Shown piece by piece: positions 51,423 to 60,423 of a stretch of DNA of 64,000 nucleotides. A model generated the notes under the pieces. The model made no database searches. It saw nothing but the letters and a program-made list of their open reading frames with translations, and had not been told where the DNA came from. The position numbers and the translations under genes were made by a program. Every line of letters starts with the position of its first letter. Within the stretch, counting starts at the first letter, position 1. Origin of the DNA: Marinospirillum sp031581385 (GTDB lineage: Bacteria > Pseudomonadota > Gammaproteobacteria > Pseudomonadales > Halomonadaceae); NCBI RefSeq assembly GCF_044810985.1, contig NZ_CP085242.1, forward strand, positions 1,116,001 to 1,180,000, read 5' to 3'.

Positions 51423-54140
51423 TTAGCTGAGTTTGCCGTGACACTGTTTGTATTTTTTACCGGAACCGCAAGGGCAAGGCTCATTACGCCCGACTTTGGG
51501 GTATTCACGCTTGAAAGGCTGAGCAGCTGCTTCACCTGAGCGTTGCTGGGCTTCACCGGCAGCAGGTGCAGGTGAATCATGGCGGGCTTTCTGACGCTGC
51601 TGGAGCAGTTCGGCTTCAGCCTTGCGTTGACGCTCGATTTCCTCAACCTCTTCAGGAGTACGGATTTTAACGTGGCTCAGTATACGCACCACATCCCGAC
51701 GCACATTGCCGAGGAAATTCTCAAAAAGGCCGAAAGCCTCTTTTTTATATTCCTGTTTGGGGTTCTTCTGGGCATATCCCCGCAGATGTATACCCTGGCG
51801 GAGTTGATCCATGTTCTGCAGATGTTCTTTCCAGCGACTGTCCAATACCTGCAGCATCACCTGTTGTTCAAAGCGACGGATTAAATCCGCACCCGCCTGC
51901 TCTTCCTTGTTCCGGTAGGCCTGCTCCATTTCCTGATGCAGTTTTTCCCGCAGGGTTTCTTCATGCAGGCTTTTATCCTCATCCAGCCATTGCTGGACAG
52001 GCACCGGGAGATTGAATTCGCTCTCCAGGTATTTTTCCAGTTCGGTAATTCGCCATTGATCCGGCATGGATTGCGGTGGAATAAACTGGGAGATTGCATC
52101 ATCCAGAACATCCTCACGCATTTCTTCAACTTCTTCAGCGATATCTTCTGCTTCAAGAATTTCGCGTCGTTGGGTGTAAACAACCTGGCGCTGGTCATTA
52201 TTGACGTCATCGTATTCCAGAAGCTGTTTACGAATATCAAAGTTGCGGCCTTCAACCTTGCGCTGGGCTTTTTCAACGGCATTGGTCACCATCTTGTGTT
52301 CGATGGCTTCACCCTGCTGCATGCCCAGCATGCCCATCATTTTTTTGACGCGATCTGAAGCAAAAATACGCATCAGGCTGTCTTCCAGTGACAGGAAAAA
52401 GCGGGTTGTACCTGGATCACCCTGGCGCCCGGAGCGACCCCGCAACTGGTTATCAATACGCCGGGATTCATGTCTTTCTGTACCGATCACATGCAGACCG
52501 CCGGCTTCCAAAACCTGGGCATGGCGCTCTTCCCACTCGGATTTCAGTTTGTCCAGCTGTTCCTGGGTGGGGTTTTCCAGTTTGGCCGCTTCATTTTCCC
52601 AGTTACCCCCCAGCACGATGTCTGTACCGCGACCGGCCATGTTGGTGGCCAGGGTAACTGCGCCGGGACGACCGGCCTGGGCAATAATGTCAGCTTCACT
52701 CTCATGCTGTTTGGCATTGAGAATCTTGTGTTTGATACCGGCTTTTTTCAGCAGGTTGCCCACATACTCGGAGGTTTCGATGGAGGCTGTACCGATCAGT
52801 ACCGGCTGACCCTTCTCCACACAATGCTGGGTGTCCTCGATAATGGCAGCAAATTTTTCCTCGGCACTCATATAGACCAGGTCATTGTAATCAACCCGAC
52901 GCACTTCACGGTTGGGCGGAATCACAACCACATCCAGACCATAGATATGATTAAATTCATAGGCTTCGGTGTCAGCAGTACCGGTCATACCCGAAAGCTT
53001 TTCATAAATGCGGAAATAGTTCTGGAAGGTGGTTGAAGCCAGAGTCTGGCTTTCTGCCTGAATTCGCAATCCTTCCTTGGCTTCGATCGCCTGATGCAGG
53101 CCTTCACCCCAGCGACGACCTGGCATGGTGCGCCCTGTATGCTCGTCAACAATCACAACCTGGTCATTACTGACGATATAGTCCACATCCTTATGAAACA
53201 TGTGATGTGCCCGCAGACCTGAGTGCACATGGTGCAAAAGGTTGAGGTTACCGGCTGAATAGAGGCTGCCCCCTTCATCAAGCAGGCCTTCCTCGGACAT
53301 CAGTTTTTCAACCAGTTGGTGCCCCTGTTCTGTAAGCTCAATACTGCGCTGCTTTTCATCCAGCAGAAAGTCTCCCTCTTCCTTTTCTTCATCCCAGGGA
53401 ACCAGATGTGGAATCAAACGGTTGATGGTTTTATAGAGAGCCGAGCTGTCTTCGGCTGCACCGGAAATAATCAGGGGAGTGCGGGCTTCATCAATCAGGA
53501 TGGAGTCCACCTCATCAACCACGGCAAAAAAGTGGCCACGTTGAACCCGGTCTTTCAGGGAAAAGGCCATGTTGTCGCGCAGATAGTCAAAACCAAACTC
53601 ATTATTGGTGCCATAGGTAATATCAGCCTGATAGGCAACGCGCTTATCATCAGGGCTTTGACCCGAATAAATAACACCCACACTCAGGCCCAGAAACTCA
53701 TAAAGTTTCCCCATCCACTCAGCATCACGGCGGGCCAGGTAATCATTCACGGTCACCACATGTACGCCCTTGTCAGCCAGGGCATTGAGGTAAACAGCCA
53801 GAGTGGCCACCAGGGTTTTACCTTCACCTGTGCGCATCTCGGCAATTTTGCCCTGGTTGAGCACCATCCCGCCAATCAGCTGCACATCAAAATGGCGCAT
53901 ACCCATAGCCCGTTTACCGGCTTCACGCACCAGAGCAAAACTCTCCGGCAAAATCTTGTCCAGTTTTTCGCCCTGGGCAACCCTGGCTTTGAACTCCTGC
54001 GTTTTTGCTGCAAAATCTTCGTCGTTCAACTCCAGGAACTGGGGTTCCAGGGCATTAATCTTCTCCACAGTTTTACGCAGAGTTTTGAGTTCACGTTCGT
54101 TCTTGCTGCCAAAGACTTTCTTGAATAAAGGGGTAATCAT
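51423..54140 (-). CDS. secA: Preprotein translocase ATPase SecA
   Basis: This is a 905-residue Sec motor ATPase. Walker A appears in RTGEGKTLVA, the DEVDSILIDEAR box and the preprotein cross-linking domain follow, and the C-terminal zinc motif is EPCPCGSGKKYKQCHG, which binds SecB and lipid. The length is close to E. coli (901). I found no secM-like gene upstream, so arrest-peptide control is not indicated. The gap to the M23 gene is 148 bp, with a hairpin at its start. Confidence 0.97.
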   Translation of the reverse strand: MITPLFKKVFGSKNERELKTLRKTVEKINALEPQFLELNDEDFAAKTQEFKARVAQGEKLDKILPESFALVREAGKRAMGMRHFDVQLIGGMVLNQGKIAEMRTGEGKTLVATLAVYLNALADKGVHVVTVNDYLARRDAEWMGKLYEFLGLSVGVIYSGQSPDDKRVAYQADITYGTNNEFGFDYLRDNMAFSLKDRVQRGHFFAVVDEVDSILIDEARTPLIISGAAEDSSALYKTINRLIPHLVPWDEEKEEGDFLLDEKQRSIELTEQGHQLVEKLMSEEGLLDEGGSLYSAGNLNLLHHVHSGLRAHHMFHKDVDYIVSNDQVVIVDEHTGRTMPGRRWGEGLHQAIEAKEGLRIQAESQTLASTTFQNYFRIYEKLSGMTGTADTEAYEFNHIYGLDVVVIPPNREVRRVDYNDLVYMSAEEKFAAIIEDTQHCVEKGQPVLIGTASIETSEYVGNLLKKAGIKHKILNAKQHESEADIIAQAGRPGAVTLATNMAGRGTDIVLGGNWENEAAKLENPTQEQLDKLKSEWEERHAQVLEAGGLHVIGTERHESRRIDNQLRGRSGRQGDPGTTRFFLSLEDSLMRIFASDRVKKMMGMLGMQQGEAIEHKMVTNAVEKAQRKVEGRNFDIRKQLLEYDDVNNDQRQVVYTQRREILEAEDIAEEVEEMREDVLDDAISQFIPPQSMPDQWRITELEKYLESEFNLPVPVQQWLDEDKSLHEETLREKLHQEMEQAYRNKEEQAGADLIRRFEQQVMLQVLDSRWKEHLQNMDQLRQGIHLRGYAQKNPKQEYKKEAFGLFENFLGNVRRDVVRILSHVKIRTPEEVEEIERQRKAEAELLQQRQKARHDSPAPAAGEAQQRSGEAAAQPFKREYPKVGRNEPCPCGSGKKYKQCHGKLS

Positions 54141-54243
54141 CGACTGTCCTTACCCGTGAAGTGAAAGAAGGAATGAAGGTCTCTCAACATATCACGTTTT
54201 TGTTAAAAGATGTTTTCGGGATTTTAACACTCTGACCACAGAG

Positions 54244-54269
54244 AAACACCCGCCAGAAGCGGGTGTTTT
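54244..54269 (-). terminator. Terminator after the M23 peptidase gene
   Basis: AAACACCCGC pairs with GCGGGTGTTT around a 5-nt loop. Leftward it is followed by a short T-rich stretch, so it probably ends the M23 transcript before secA. Confidence 0.75.
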
Positions 54270-54288
54270 CAAGATAAGGAGGGAAAAG

Positions 54289-55218
54289 CTAGGGAGCAGA
54301 GCGAGAAACGTATCTTGCCGGGTCAACAGCACGGCCATTCTGGATCACTTCATAGTGGACATGGGTACCGGTACAACGACCTGTACAACCCATCAGACCC
54401 ACCACATCGCCGCGATGCACCAAGTCACCCTTGGCAACCTTGAAGTCATTCAGGTGGGCATAGCGGGTGACATACCCATCACCATGATCGATTTCCACCA
54501 GATTACCAAAACCACCACGGCGGCTGGCATGAACAACCACTCCTGCACCTGTTGCCAAGACATCGGAGTTTTCACGACCGGCATAATCAAGACCTTCATG
54601 CCAGGAGGTGCGCCCGGTAAAAGGATCACTGCGACGCCCAAAGGTTGAGGACATCCAGCCACCGGAAACAGGACGACCGGCCAGGTAAACCTGATCAGCC
54701 AGGTTGCGTTTGGTCATCAAGGCGTGAATCAGCTCCAGCTGCTGGTGGCGCTGTTCTATCTTGCGGGTCAAGGAATCCAGCTCTTCCATTAATTCAGTGT
54801 CGGTATAACCGGAGCCTTCTTCATAAACTGATTCCGGGCCACCCAGAGGGGGCGGCTGATCAAAATTGAACTCGTCACTTAAATCAGCAACCGCTGTCAG
54901 CCGCTTGCCCAGTGCATCCAGACGCAATAGACGGGCTTGTAATTCGCCGAGGCGTGGCGTCAAAGCATCAATCCGTTCAATGGACTTGCGTTTGACTTCT
55001 TCCACTTCCTCACGCTGGGCCTGGAGCTCCTCTTCCATCATGCGGCTGGCCTTATTATTCTGTAGCCTTTCACTGGCATCAACCCACCAGTAAACCAGAC
55101 TTCCACCTACCGCAGCAGGTATGGTGAATACCACAGTAAAAATAAAAGCCAATAGCCCTGGTGTCAGCTTGAACGACTTGCTTGAACTGTGTGCACTGCT
55201 GCAAAAAATCAGATTCAT
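54289..55218 (-). CDS. M23-family peptidoglycan endopeptidase
   Basis: This is a 309-residue membrane-anchored protein. One N-terminal membrane helix (about 22-45) is followed by a long coiled coil (about 50-165) and a LytM domain (about 195-305). The zinc motifs are HEGLDYAG, RYAHLNDF and THVHYEV, all present, so it should be an active endopeptidase rather than an EnvC/NlpD-type activator. Pseudomonas has the same gene between secA and the lpxC region. The coiled coil suggests a scaffold or regulatory role. Confidence 0.92.
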   Translation of the reverse strand: MNLIFCSSAHSSSKSFKLTPGLLAFIFTVVFTIPAAVGGSLVYWWVDASERLQNNKASRMMEEELQAQREEVEEVKRKSIERIDALTPRLGELQARLLRLDALGKRLTAVADLSDEFNFDQPPPLGGPESVYEEGSGYTDTELMEELDSLTRKIEQRHQQLELIHALMTKRNLADQVYLAGRPVSGGWMSSTFGRRSDPFTGRTSWHEGLDYAGRENSDVLATGAGVVVHASRRGGFGNLVEIDHGDGYVTRYAHLNDFKVAKGDLVHRGDVVGLMGCTGRCTGTHVHYEVIQNGRAVDPARYVSRSAP

Positions 55219-55299
55219 TGCTTGCTTCCCATGTCTTCCCCTTGGTGTTTTACTGGTTATTCGCTAGTATCTTTTTTTGGCATTCCTAAGGGGTGAGTA

Positions 55300-55764
55300 G
55301 TGAGTATAAAGGCAAGAGCGGGAAGAACAAAATCCCTGAATGCACTTATTAACAAAGACACCTCAATTCTCGGTGATATTCTGGGTCAGGCAGAAAAACT
55401 GAAACATATTGAAACACTTGTGCTGCAAAAATTACCTGAAGACAGCCGTGATTTCTATCGTGTGGGCAACTTTCAACAAGGTCGTCTGGTGCTTTTAACG
55501 TCCAGTGCCATACACCTGACCCGCTTTCGTTATTTAAAGCCACAGCTGCTGGCCGACCTCAGTGAGTGCCTGCCGGAGTTGTCTACAATTGAGCTTAAAA
55601 TAAGACCCCAGCCGCCGGAGCCCAGAAAAGAGAAAAAGGGCCAGCCTATATCGGGAAACACCCGAGAAAAGCTGCGCAAGCTAGCTGAAGAGGTGGACAA
55701 CCCCAAGCTGAAAGAAGCCCTGATTCGTGCCAGCCATTCACCAGAAACAAAAAACCAGCACTAG
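55300..55764 (+). CDS. dciA: DciA-family (DUF721) replicative helicase loader, GTG start
   Basis: This is a 154-residue protein with an N-terminal KH-like DUF721 domain (about 10-100; VGNFQQGRLVLLTSSAIH and LRFRYL-like segment) and a Lys/Pro-rich, probably disordered tail. DciA loads the DnaB helicase in bacteria lacking DnaC. The position beside lpxC and secA matches Pseudomonas. GTG is preceded by AAGGGG. The stop codon lies inside the terminator loop. Confidence 0.85.
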   Translation: MSIKARAGRTKSLNALINKDTSILGDILGQAEKLKHIETLVLQKLPEDSRDFYRVGNFQQGRLVLLTSSAIHLTRFRYLKPQLLADLSECLPELSTIELKIRPQPPEPRKEKKGQPISGNTREKLRKLAEEVDNPKLKEALIRASHSPETKNQH

Positions 55765-55777
55765 GCTGGTTTTTTTT
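55751..55777. terminator. Terminator between dciA and lpxC
   Basis: AAAACCAGC-ACTAG-GCTGGTTTT followed by a T run; the dciA stop codon sits in the loop. The A/T flanks suit both convergent transcripts. Confidence 0.92.
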
Positions 55778-55802
55778 CAGGCTTTAAAGACTATTACTCA
55801 AA

Positions 55803-56717
55803 TCAGGCCAGAGCGGCAGCCGTGGTATAGGAAATCGGCGACTTGGCTTCTTCGCCTTCAAAGGTCACCACTTCCCAGGCATCAGGTTGACTGATCAACT
55901 CACGCAGTAGCTTATTGTTCAGGCCATGACCTGATTTATGCCCTTTAAATTCACCGATAAGGCTTTTGCCCAGTAGATAAAGGTCACCAATCGCATCCAG
56001 AACCTTATGTTTGACGAACTCATCTTCGTACCTGAGGCCATCTTCATTGAGAATACGATAATCATCAACCACGATCGCATTTTCCATGCTGCCGCCCAGG
56101 GCCAGGTTGCGTGAACGCAGGTATTCAATGTCACGCATAAAACCAAAGGTACGGGCACGACTGACTTCACGAACAAAAGACGTGGTGGAAAAGTCAATGA
56201 TCGACACTTGTTTTTGATCGCGAAAAACGGGGTGATCAAAATCAATGCTGAAACCCACACGGAACCCTTCATGAGGCTCAAAACTGGCTGTTTTGTCGTC
56301 CTCAGTCACCGTGACTTTCTTTTTAATGCGAATAAACTGCTTGGCCGCTTCCTGTTCCTGAATGCCTGCAGACTGCACCAAAAAAACAAAAGGACCGGCA
56401 CTGCCATCCATGATCGGCACTTCCGGAGCACTGACCTCAACGTAGAGGTTATCTATCCCCAGACCAGCGAGTGCGGACAGCAGGTGCTCAACGGTACTGA
56501 CTTTGGCGCCACCTTCACAGAGAGTCGTGGAAAGGGTGGTTTCACCCACATTGTCAGCACGAGCATGGATCTCTGCAACAGGATCCAGGTCAACCCGGCG
56601 AAAAATAATACCACTGTCCACCGGAGCAGGCCGTAGTGTCAGGTAAATTTTTTCACCTGAATGCAGGCCTACACCCGTTGCCCGGATCGTATTTTTGAGG
56701 GTACATTGTTTGATCAT
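55803..56717 (-). CDS. lpxC: UDP-3-O-acyl-N-acetylglucosamine deacetylase LpxC
   Basis: This is a 304-residue zinc amidase, the committed step of lipid A synthesis. Zinc ligands are in TVEHLLSALAG and HKVLDAIGD, with catalytic GHKSGHGLNN. The chosen ATG (MIKQCTLKNTIRATGVGLHSG) matches the usual N terminus; a GTG two codons earlier is less likely. It is the last gene of the division block, separated from ftsZ by 223 bp. Confidence 0.96.
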   Translation of the reverse strand: MIKQCTLKNTIRATGVGLHSGEKIYLTLRPAPVDSGIIFRRVDLDPVAEIHARADNVGETTLSTTLCEGGAKVSTVEHLLSALAGLGIDNLYVEVSAPEVPIMDGSAGPFVFLVQSAGIQEQEAAKQFIRIKKKVTVTEDDKTASFEPHEGFRVGFSIDFDHPVFRDQKQVSIIDFSTTSFVREVSRARTFGFMRDIEYLRSRNLALGGSMENAIVVDDYRILNEDGLRYEDEFVKHKVLDAIGDLYLLGKSLIGEFKGHKSGHGLNNKLLRELISQPDAWEVVTFEGEEAKSPISYTTAAALA

Positions 56718-56888
56718 TGCCACTCTTCTCAGCTCTCTGGGAGCTAGATATCAAGAGAAAACCTGAACAGTAACCTGTTCAGGCCTGAATTTCATGTAAC
56801 TTTAACAAAGTTCTGCTAAAGGCGAAACTTCTGGCAACCAGAAAATAGATAAGTTTCGTATCTACAGCTTTGTTTATGTTATTAGGTG

Positions 56889-56935
56889 TCTCTGATCAAC
56901 GTTATGAGCGCAGGTCAGGGCAGTAGTTGATCTGG
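56889..56935. repeat. Shortened copy of the pilA-pilB repeat element
   Basis: CTCTGATCAACGTTATGAGC and the following GCAGGTCAGG match one end of the 25280-25411 element read on the other strand with two transitions. The next bases, GCAGTAGTTGATCTGGG, match its other end, so about 85 bp from the middle are missing. It lies between ftsZ and lpxC, right after the ftsZ stop. GATCAAC/GTTGATC can form a hairpin. I see no gene in the rest of the gap. Confidence 0.75.
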
Positions 56936-56940
56936 GTTAC

Positions 56941-58257
56941 CTAGTCGGCCTGCTTTCTTAAAAAAGTCGGTATATCCAGCATCGAGGCCTGATCACCACT
57001 GGGTGTCGCATGAGCACGAACATTGGCTTGACGGGCAACCTGGGCTCCACCGGCAATAGCTGCTTCAGACAGCGAGGCCCGCTTGGATGCCCGGGATGTT
57101 GGCTGTTCAGCTTCCACCTTGGCGGCTGCTTTTTGTTTGTTCTCCAGCCCCGTCGCAATCACAGTGACTCGCAACTCATCCCCCAGGGATGCATCGACAG
57201 TGTTGCCTACAATGATGGTGGCATCTTCATCAGCATGCTCATACATGAGGGCAATCACTTCATCAAACTCTTCCAGTTCCAGGTCGGCATTTGCGGTAAT
57301 GTTGACCAGAATGCCTTTGGCACCTTTAAGGTCAATATCTTCCAATAGTGGAGATCGAATGGCCTGCTCTGCGGCCTGCAGATGGCGCTGCTCACCCGAT
57401 GCCGCACCGGCACCCATCATGGCCGTGCCCATTTCCGACATGACGGTACGCACATCGGCAAAGTCAACGTTCATTTCACCGGGATGAGTGATGACGTCAG
57501 CAATCCCTTTAACCGCGCCCAGCAGAACATCATTGGCCTTGGCAAAGGCGCCCTTCAGGGTAATACCCTTAGGCAGAACCTCACGCAATCTCTGGTTGGG
57601 AATCACCACCAGGGAATCAACATGCTTGGTCAGTTCAGCAATGCCTTCTTCAGCCAGGCGCATGCGCTTGGGACCTTCATTATTAAAGGGCTTGGTCACC
57701 ACAGCCACCGACAAGATACCCAGCTCACTGGCCACTTCTGCAACTACAGGGGCAGCTCCGGTGCCTGTTCCGCCCCCCATACCGGCTGTAATAAAGACCA
57801 TGTCAGCACCCTGCAGGATATCGGCAATCACTTCCCGATCCTCAAGAGCTGACTGGCGACCCACTTCCGGGTTGGCACCTGCGCCCAGCCCCTTGGTGAT
57901 ATCGCCGCCCAACTGAATTTTAATAATGGGAGTATCGCTAACAAAAGAAGCATCTTCTTCTGCCTGAGCCTCTTCGTCCTTCAACTGGACACGGGACATT
58001 TCCAGGACGGAGTCAGTGGGCGCTGACTGGGAGTTCTGGCGGGCAGTCTCAACAGCCTTCTGCTTGCGCAGAATACCACTGACCTGTTTATCAATATTCT
58101 TGAGTGCCTGGGCATCTGTATTGGCACAGATAAACTCGACATCCTGTATCCGGTTGGCCACCATGTGAGCAACAGCATTGCCACCACCACCACCAACACC
58201 GATGACCTTGATAACCGCCAGGGATGATGGTGTATTTTCAACTATTTCAAAAGCCAT
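56941..58257 (-). CDS. ftsZ: Cell division GTPase FtsZ with an inserted segment
   Basis: This is a 438-residue tubulin homologue that forms the Z ring, about 55 residues longer than E. coli FtsZ (383). T1 (IGVGGGGGNAV), T2 (ANTDAQAL), T3 (KGLGAGANPEVG), T4 (GMGGGTGTGAAP) and the synergy loop are intact, and the C-terminal DIPTFLRKQAD peptide for FtsA/ZipA is conserved. An extra stretch of about 50 residues (about 55-107) lies between the T2 and T3 loops. It is charged and Gln-rich, including LRKQKAVETARQ and DEEAQAEEDA. The frame is unbroken, so this is a protein insertion, not a pseudogene. Confidence 0.96.
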   Translation of the reverse strand: MAFEIVENTPSSLAVIKVIGVGGGGGNAVAHMVANRIQDVEFICANTDAQALKNIDKQVSGILRKQKAVETARQNSQSAPTDSVLEMSRVQLKDEEAQAEEDASFVSDTPIIKIQLGGDITKGLGAGANPEVGRQSALEDREVIADILQGADMVFITAGMGGGTGTGAAPVVAEVASELGILSVAVVTKPFNNEGPKRMRLAEEGIAELTKHVDSLVVIPNQRLREVLPKGITLKGAFAKANDVLLGAVKGIADVITHPGEMNVDFADVRTVMSEMGTAMMGAGAASGEQRHLQAAEQAIRSPLLEDIDLKGAKGILVNITANADLELEEFDEVIALMYEHADEDATIIVGNTVDASLGDELRVTVIATGLENKQKAAAKVEAEQPTSRASKRASLSEAAIAGGAQVARQANVRAHATPSGDQASMLDIPTFLRKQAD

Positions 58258-58393
58258 TTGCCCGTCTCCTGAAAACAGCCCTGAATCAAAAAAATTGATA
58301 CAACCACTGTTAATCGACTCATAATTACTTAACTTTGCACTAGACTAACAAATACAGCAAGCAGAATAAAAGCTATGCCGTTAAAAACACTGG

Positions 58394-59656
58394 CTAAAAC
58401 TGACGCTGGAACCAGCGCCTGATGCGGGTCAAGGTGGTTTCATACTCCACTTCTCCGCCCTGGCCTTCACTTCGGTAGCCTCCTTCAGGAAGGGCTTCGC
58501 TGTCTGTGCGCTGGAGTGCATAGTGCAAAAGACCCACACCCGTTGAATAAACCGGGTTGCTTACCACATCATTCAGGCCCACAACAAACTGCGGACTCGC
58601 CAGGCGAACCGGAGCATGAAAAATCTCCTCGGCCAGCTCAACCGCACCTTCAATCTTGGCCGTACCACCGGTCAGGACGATACCCGCAGCAATTCTGTCC
58701 TCAAAACCGCTGCGTCTTAACTCAGCCTGGATCAAAGTAAACAGCTCATCATAACGCGGCTCAACCACCTCTGCCAATGCCTGACGTGACAGCTCGCGGG
58801 GCGGACGATCCCCCACACTGGGCACCTTGATCATTTCATCCGGGCCAGCCAGCTGAGTCAAAGCACAAGCATATTTAATTTTTATTTCTTCAGCGTGCAG
58901 GGTGGGTGTCCTTAATGCCATGGCAATATCGTTGGTAACCTGATCACCGGCTATAGGTATAACTGCCGTATGTCTTATTGCCCCTTCCGTAAATATTGCA
59001 ATATCGGTTGTTCCACCACCAATATCAACAATACACACACCCAGTTCTTTTTCATCTTCTGTTAATACTGAATAACTGGAAGCAAGTTGCTCAAGAATTA
59101 TATCTTCAACTTCCAACCCGCAGCGACGCACACATTTTTCAATATTCTGAACTGCATTGACGGCACAGGTGACCAGGTGAACCTTGGCCTCCAGGCGCAC
59201 ACCGGACATACCCAGAGGTTCGCGAATACCTTCCTGACTGTCTATAGCATATTCCTGGGGAAGAATATGGATGATTTTCTGATCCGCCGGTATGGCAACT
59301 GCTCTGGCGGCATCGATGACTCTTTCCAGATCGGCCTCACCCACTTCACGATCACGAATGGCAACGATGCCATGCGAGTTCATACTGTGAACATGGCTGC
59401 CTGCAATGCCCACGTACACTGAGTGGATTTCACAGCCAGCCATCAACTCGGCTTCTTCCACAGCACGGCGGATGGATTGCACCGTGGAGTCAATATTGAT
59501 GACTACGCCTTTTTTCAACCCGCGCGAGGGATGCGAACCCAGACCGATGATTTCCAGCTTGCCTTCAGGGGTTCGTTGACCAACTATGGCAACGACCTTG
59601 GAGGTGCCAATATCCAGCCCGACAACCAAACTACCGGGGTTAGACTGTTGTGCCAT
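58394..59656 (-). CDS. ftsA: Cell division protein FtsA
   Basis: This is a 420-residue actin-like ATPase tethering FtsZ to the membrane. The ATP motifs VVGLDIGTSKVVAIVG, CIVDIGGGTTDIAIF and IVLTGGTAKIEGAVELAE are present, with an amphipathic membrane-targeting helix at the C terminus (LTRIRRWFQRQF). The start MAQQSNPG was chosen by comparison with Pseudomonas FtsA; a TTG 17 codons upstream is possible but gives an odd extension. The 136-bp gap to ftsZ probably carries a promoter; hexamer matches there are weak. Confidence 0.94.
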   Translation of the reverse strand: MAQQSNPGSLVVGLDIGTSKVVAIVGQRTPEGKLEIIGLGSHPSRGLKKGVVINIDSTVQSIRRAVEEAELMAGCEIHSVYVGIAGSHVHSMNSHGIVAIRDREVGEADLERVIDAARAVAIPADQKIIHILPQEYAIDSQEGIREPLGMSGVRLEAKVHLVTCAVNAVQNIEKCVRRCGLEVEDIILEQLASSYSVLTEDEKELGVCIVDIGGGTTDIAIFTEGAIRHTAVIPIAGDQVTNDIAMALRTPTLHAEEIKIKYACALTQLAGPDEMIKVPSVGDRPPRELSRQALAEVVEPRYDELFTLIQAELRRSGFEDRIAAGIVLTGGTAKIEGAVELAEEIFHAPVRLASPQFVVGLNDVVSNPVYSTGVGLLHYALQRTDSEALPEGGYRSEGQGGEVEYETTLTRIRRWFQRQF

Positions 59657-59712
59657 AATAAAGGAATACTCCTTGATGAATGGCTTCAGGCAAATCTCCT
59701 GAAGCAACCTGC

Positions 59713-60423
59713 TTATTTATCTTCGGTCTTCTTCCAGCCTACAGACAGGCCATTGGGATACCGCGTATCTATTATGTTTACCTGGGCCTGCTTATCTTCC
59801 GACCATTGATCCCAAACCCAAATAAAACGATTAATTCTTTTCTCTATGTTATCACGACCCAGCATAAGAGTAACGCCACTGGTTAACTGAAGTTGCCAGG
59901 CACCTCTAGGCTCCAGGCGCAGCTCGCTGATGGCAACATCCAGAGGTTCAACAGCTTCTGCCAATTGCTGGTGAAACTCCAGAGCCTCCTGCAACTGGTC
60001 GGCCTCACTGAAAATATGCAGTGATAAACCCAGGCTTTCCGGGTTGGCCGGATAAAAAGCCTCTCCCTGCTCATCCAACACCGCCCGGCTATTCCATCTT
60101 GCCCAGGCCTGGCGCTCCTGCAATTGAATAGCAATCTGGTTGGGCCAGCGCCGGGTAATCACTGCTTTTTCCAGCCAGGGATCGCGTTCCAGATCCTCCT
60201 GCAGGCCCGTCAAATCGACTTTCCAGAAGGCTTCGGAAAGCCAGGGTAAAGCACGTTGCTGCAAGAGCTGCTGGTCAACGTAACGCACTTCACCATAGAT
60301 AGATACTTGTCCGACAGGACGAGCCAACATCCAGTGCAGGGCATAGCTGGCTGCCAGCAGAAGTAGCAGCAAGGGTAGCAAGGCTTTCAGCCAGCCTTGC
60401 CAGCTTGAATGCCTAGTGGCCAC
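59713..60423 (-). CDS. ftsQ: Cell division protein FtsQ, GTG start
   Basis: This is a 236-residue bitopic divisome protein. One membrane helix (about 11-29) is followed by the POTRA domain (about 38-105; VSIYGEVRYVDQQLLQQRAL) and the beta domain. The GTG, with AAGG six bases upstream, overlaps ddl by 11 bp. It recruits FtsB/FtsL. Confidence 0.94.
   Translation of the reverse strand: MATRHSSWQGWLKALLPLLLLLLAASYALHWMLARPVGQVSIYGEVRYVDQQLLQQRALPWLSEAFWKVDLTGLQEDLERDPWLEKAVITRRWPNQIAIQLQERQAWARWNSRAVLDEQGEAFYPANPESLGLSLHIFSEADQLQEALEFHQQLAEAVEPLDVAISELRLEPRGAWQLQLTSGVTLMLGRDNIEKRINRFIWVWDQWSEDKQAQVNIIDTRYPNGLSVGWKKTEDK

Noticed and set aside
54141..54288. secM-type arrest-peptide gene upstream of secA
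   Set aside because: The gap has only a hairpin and no frame with an arrest-like C terminus.
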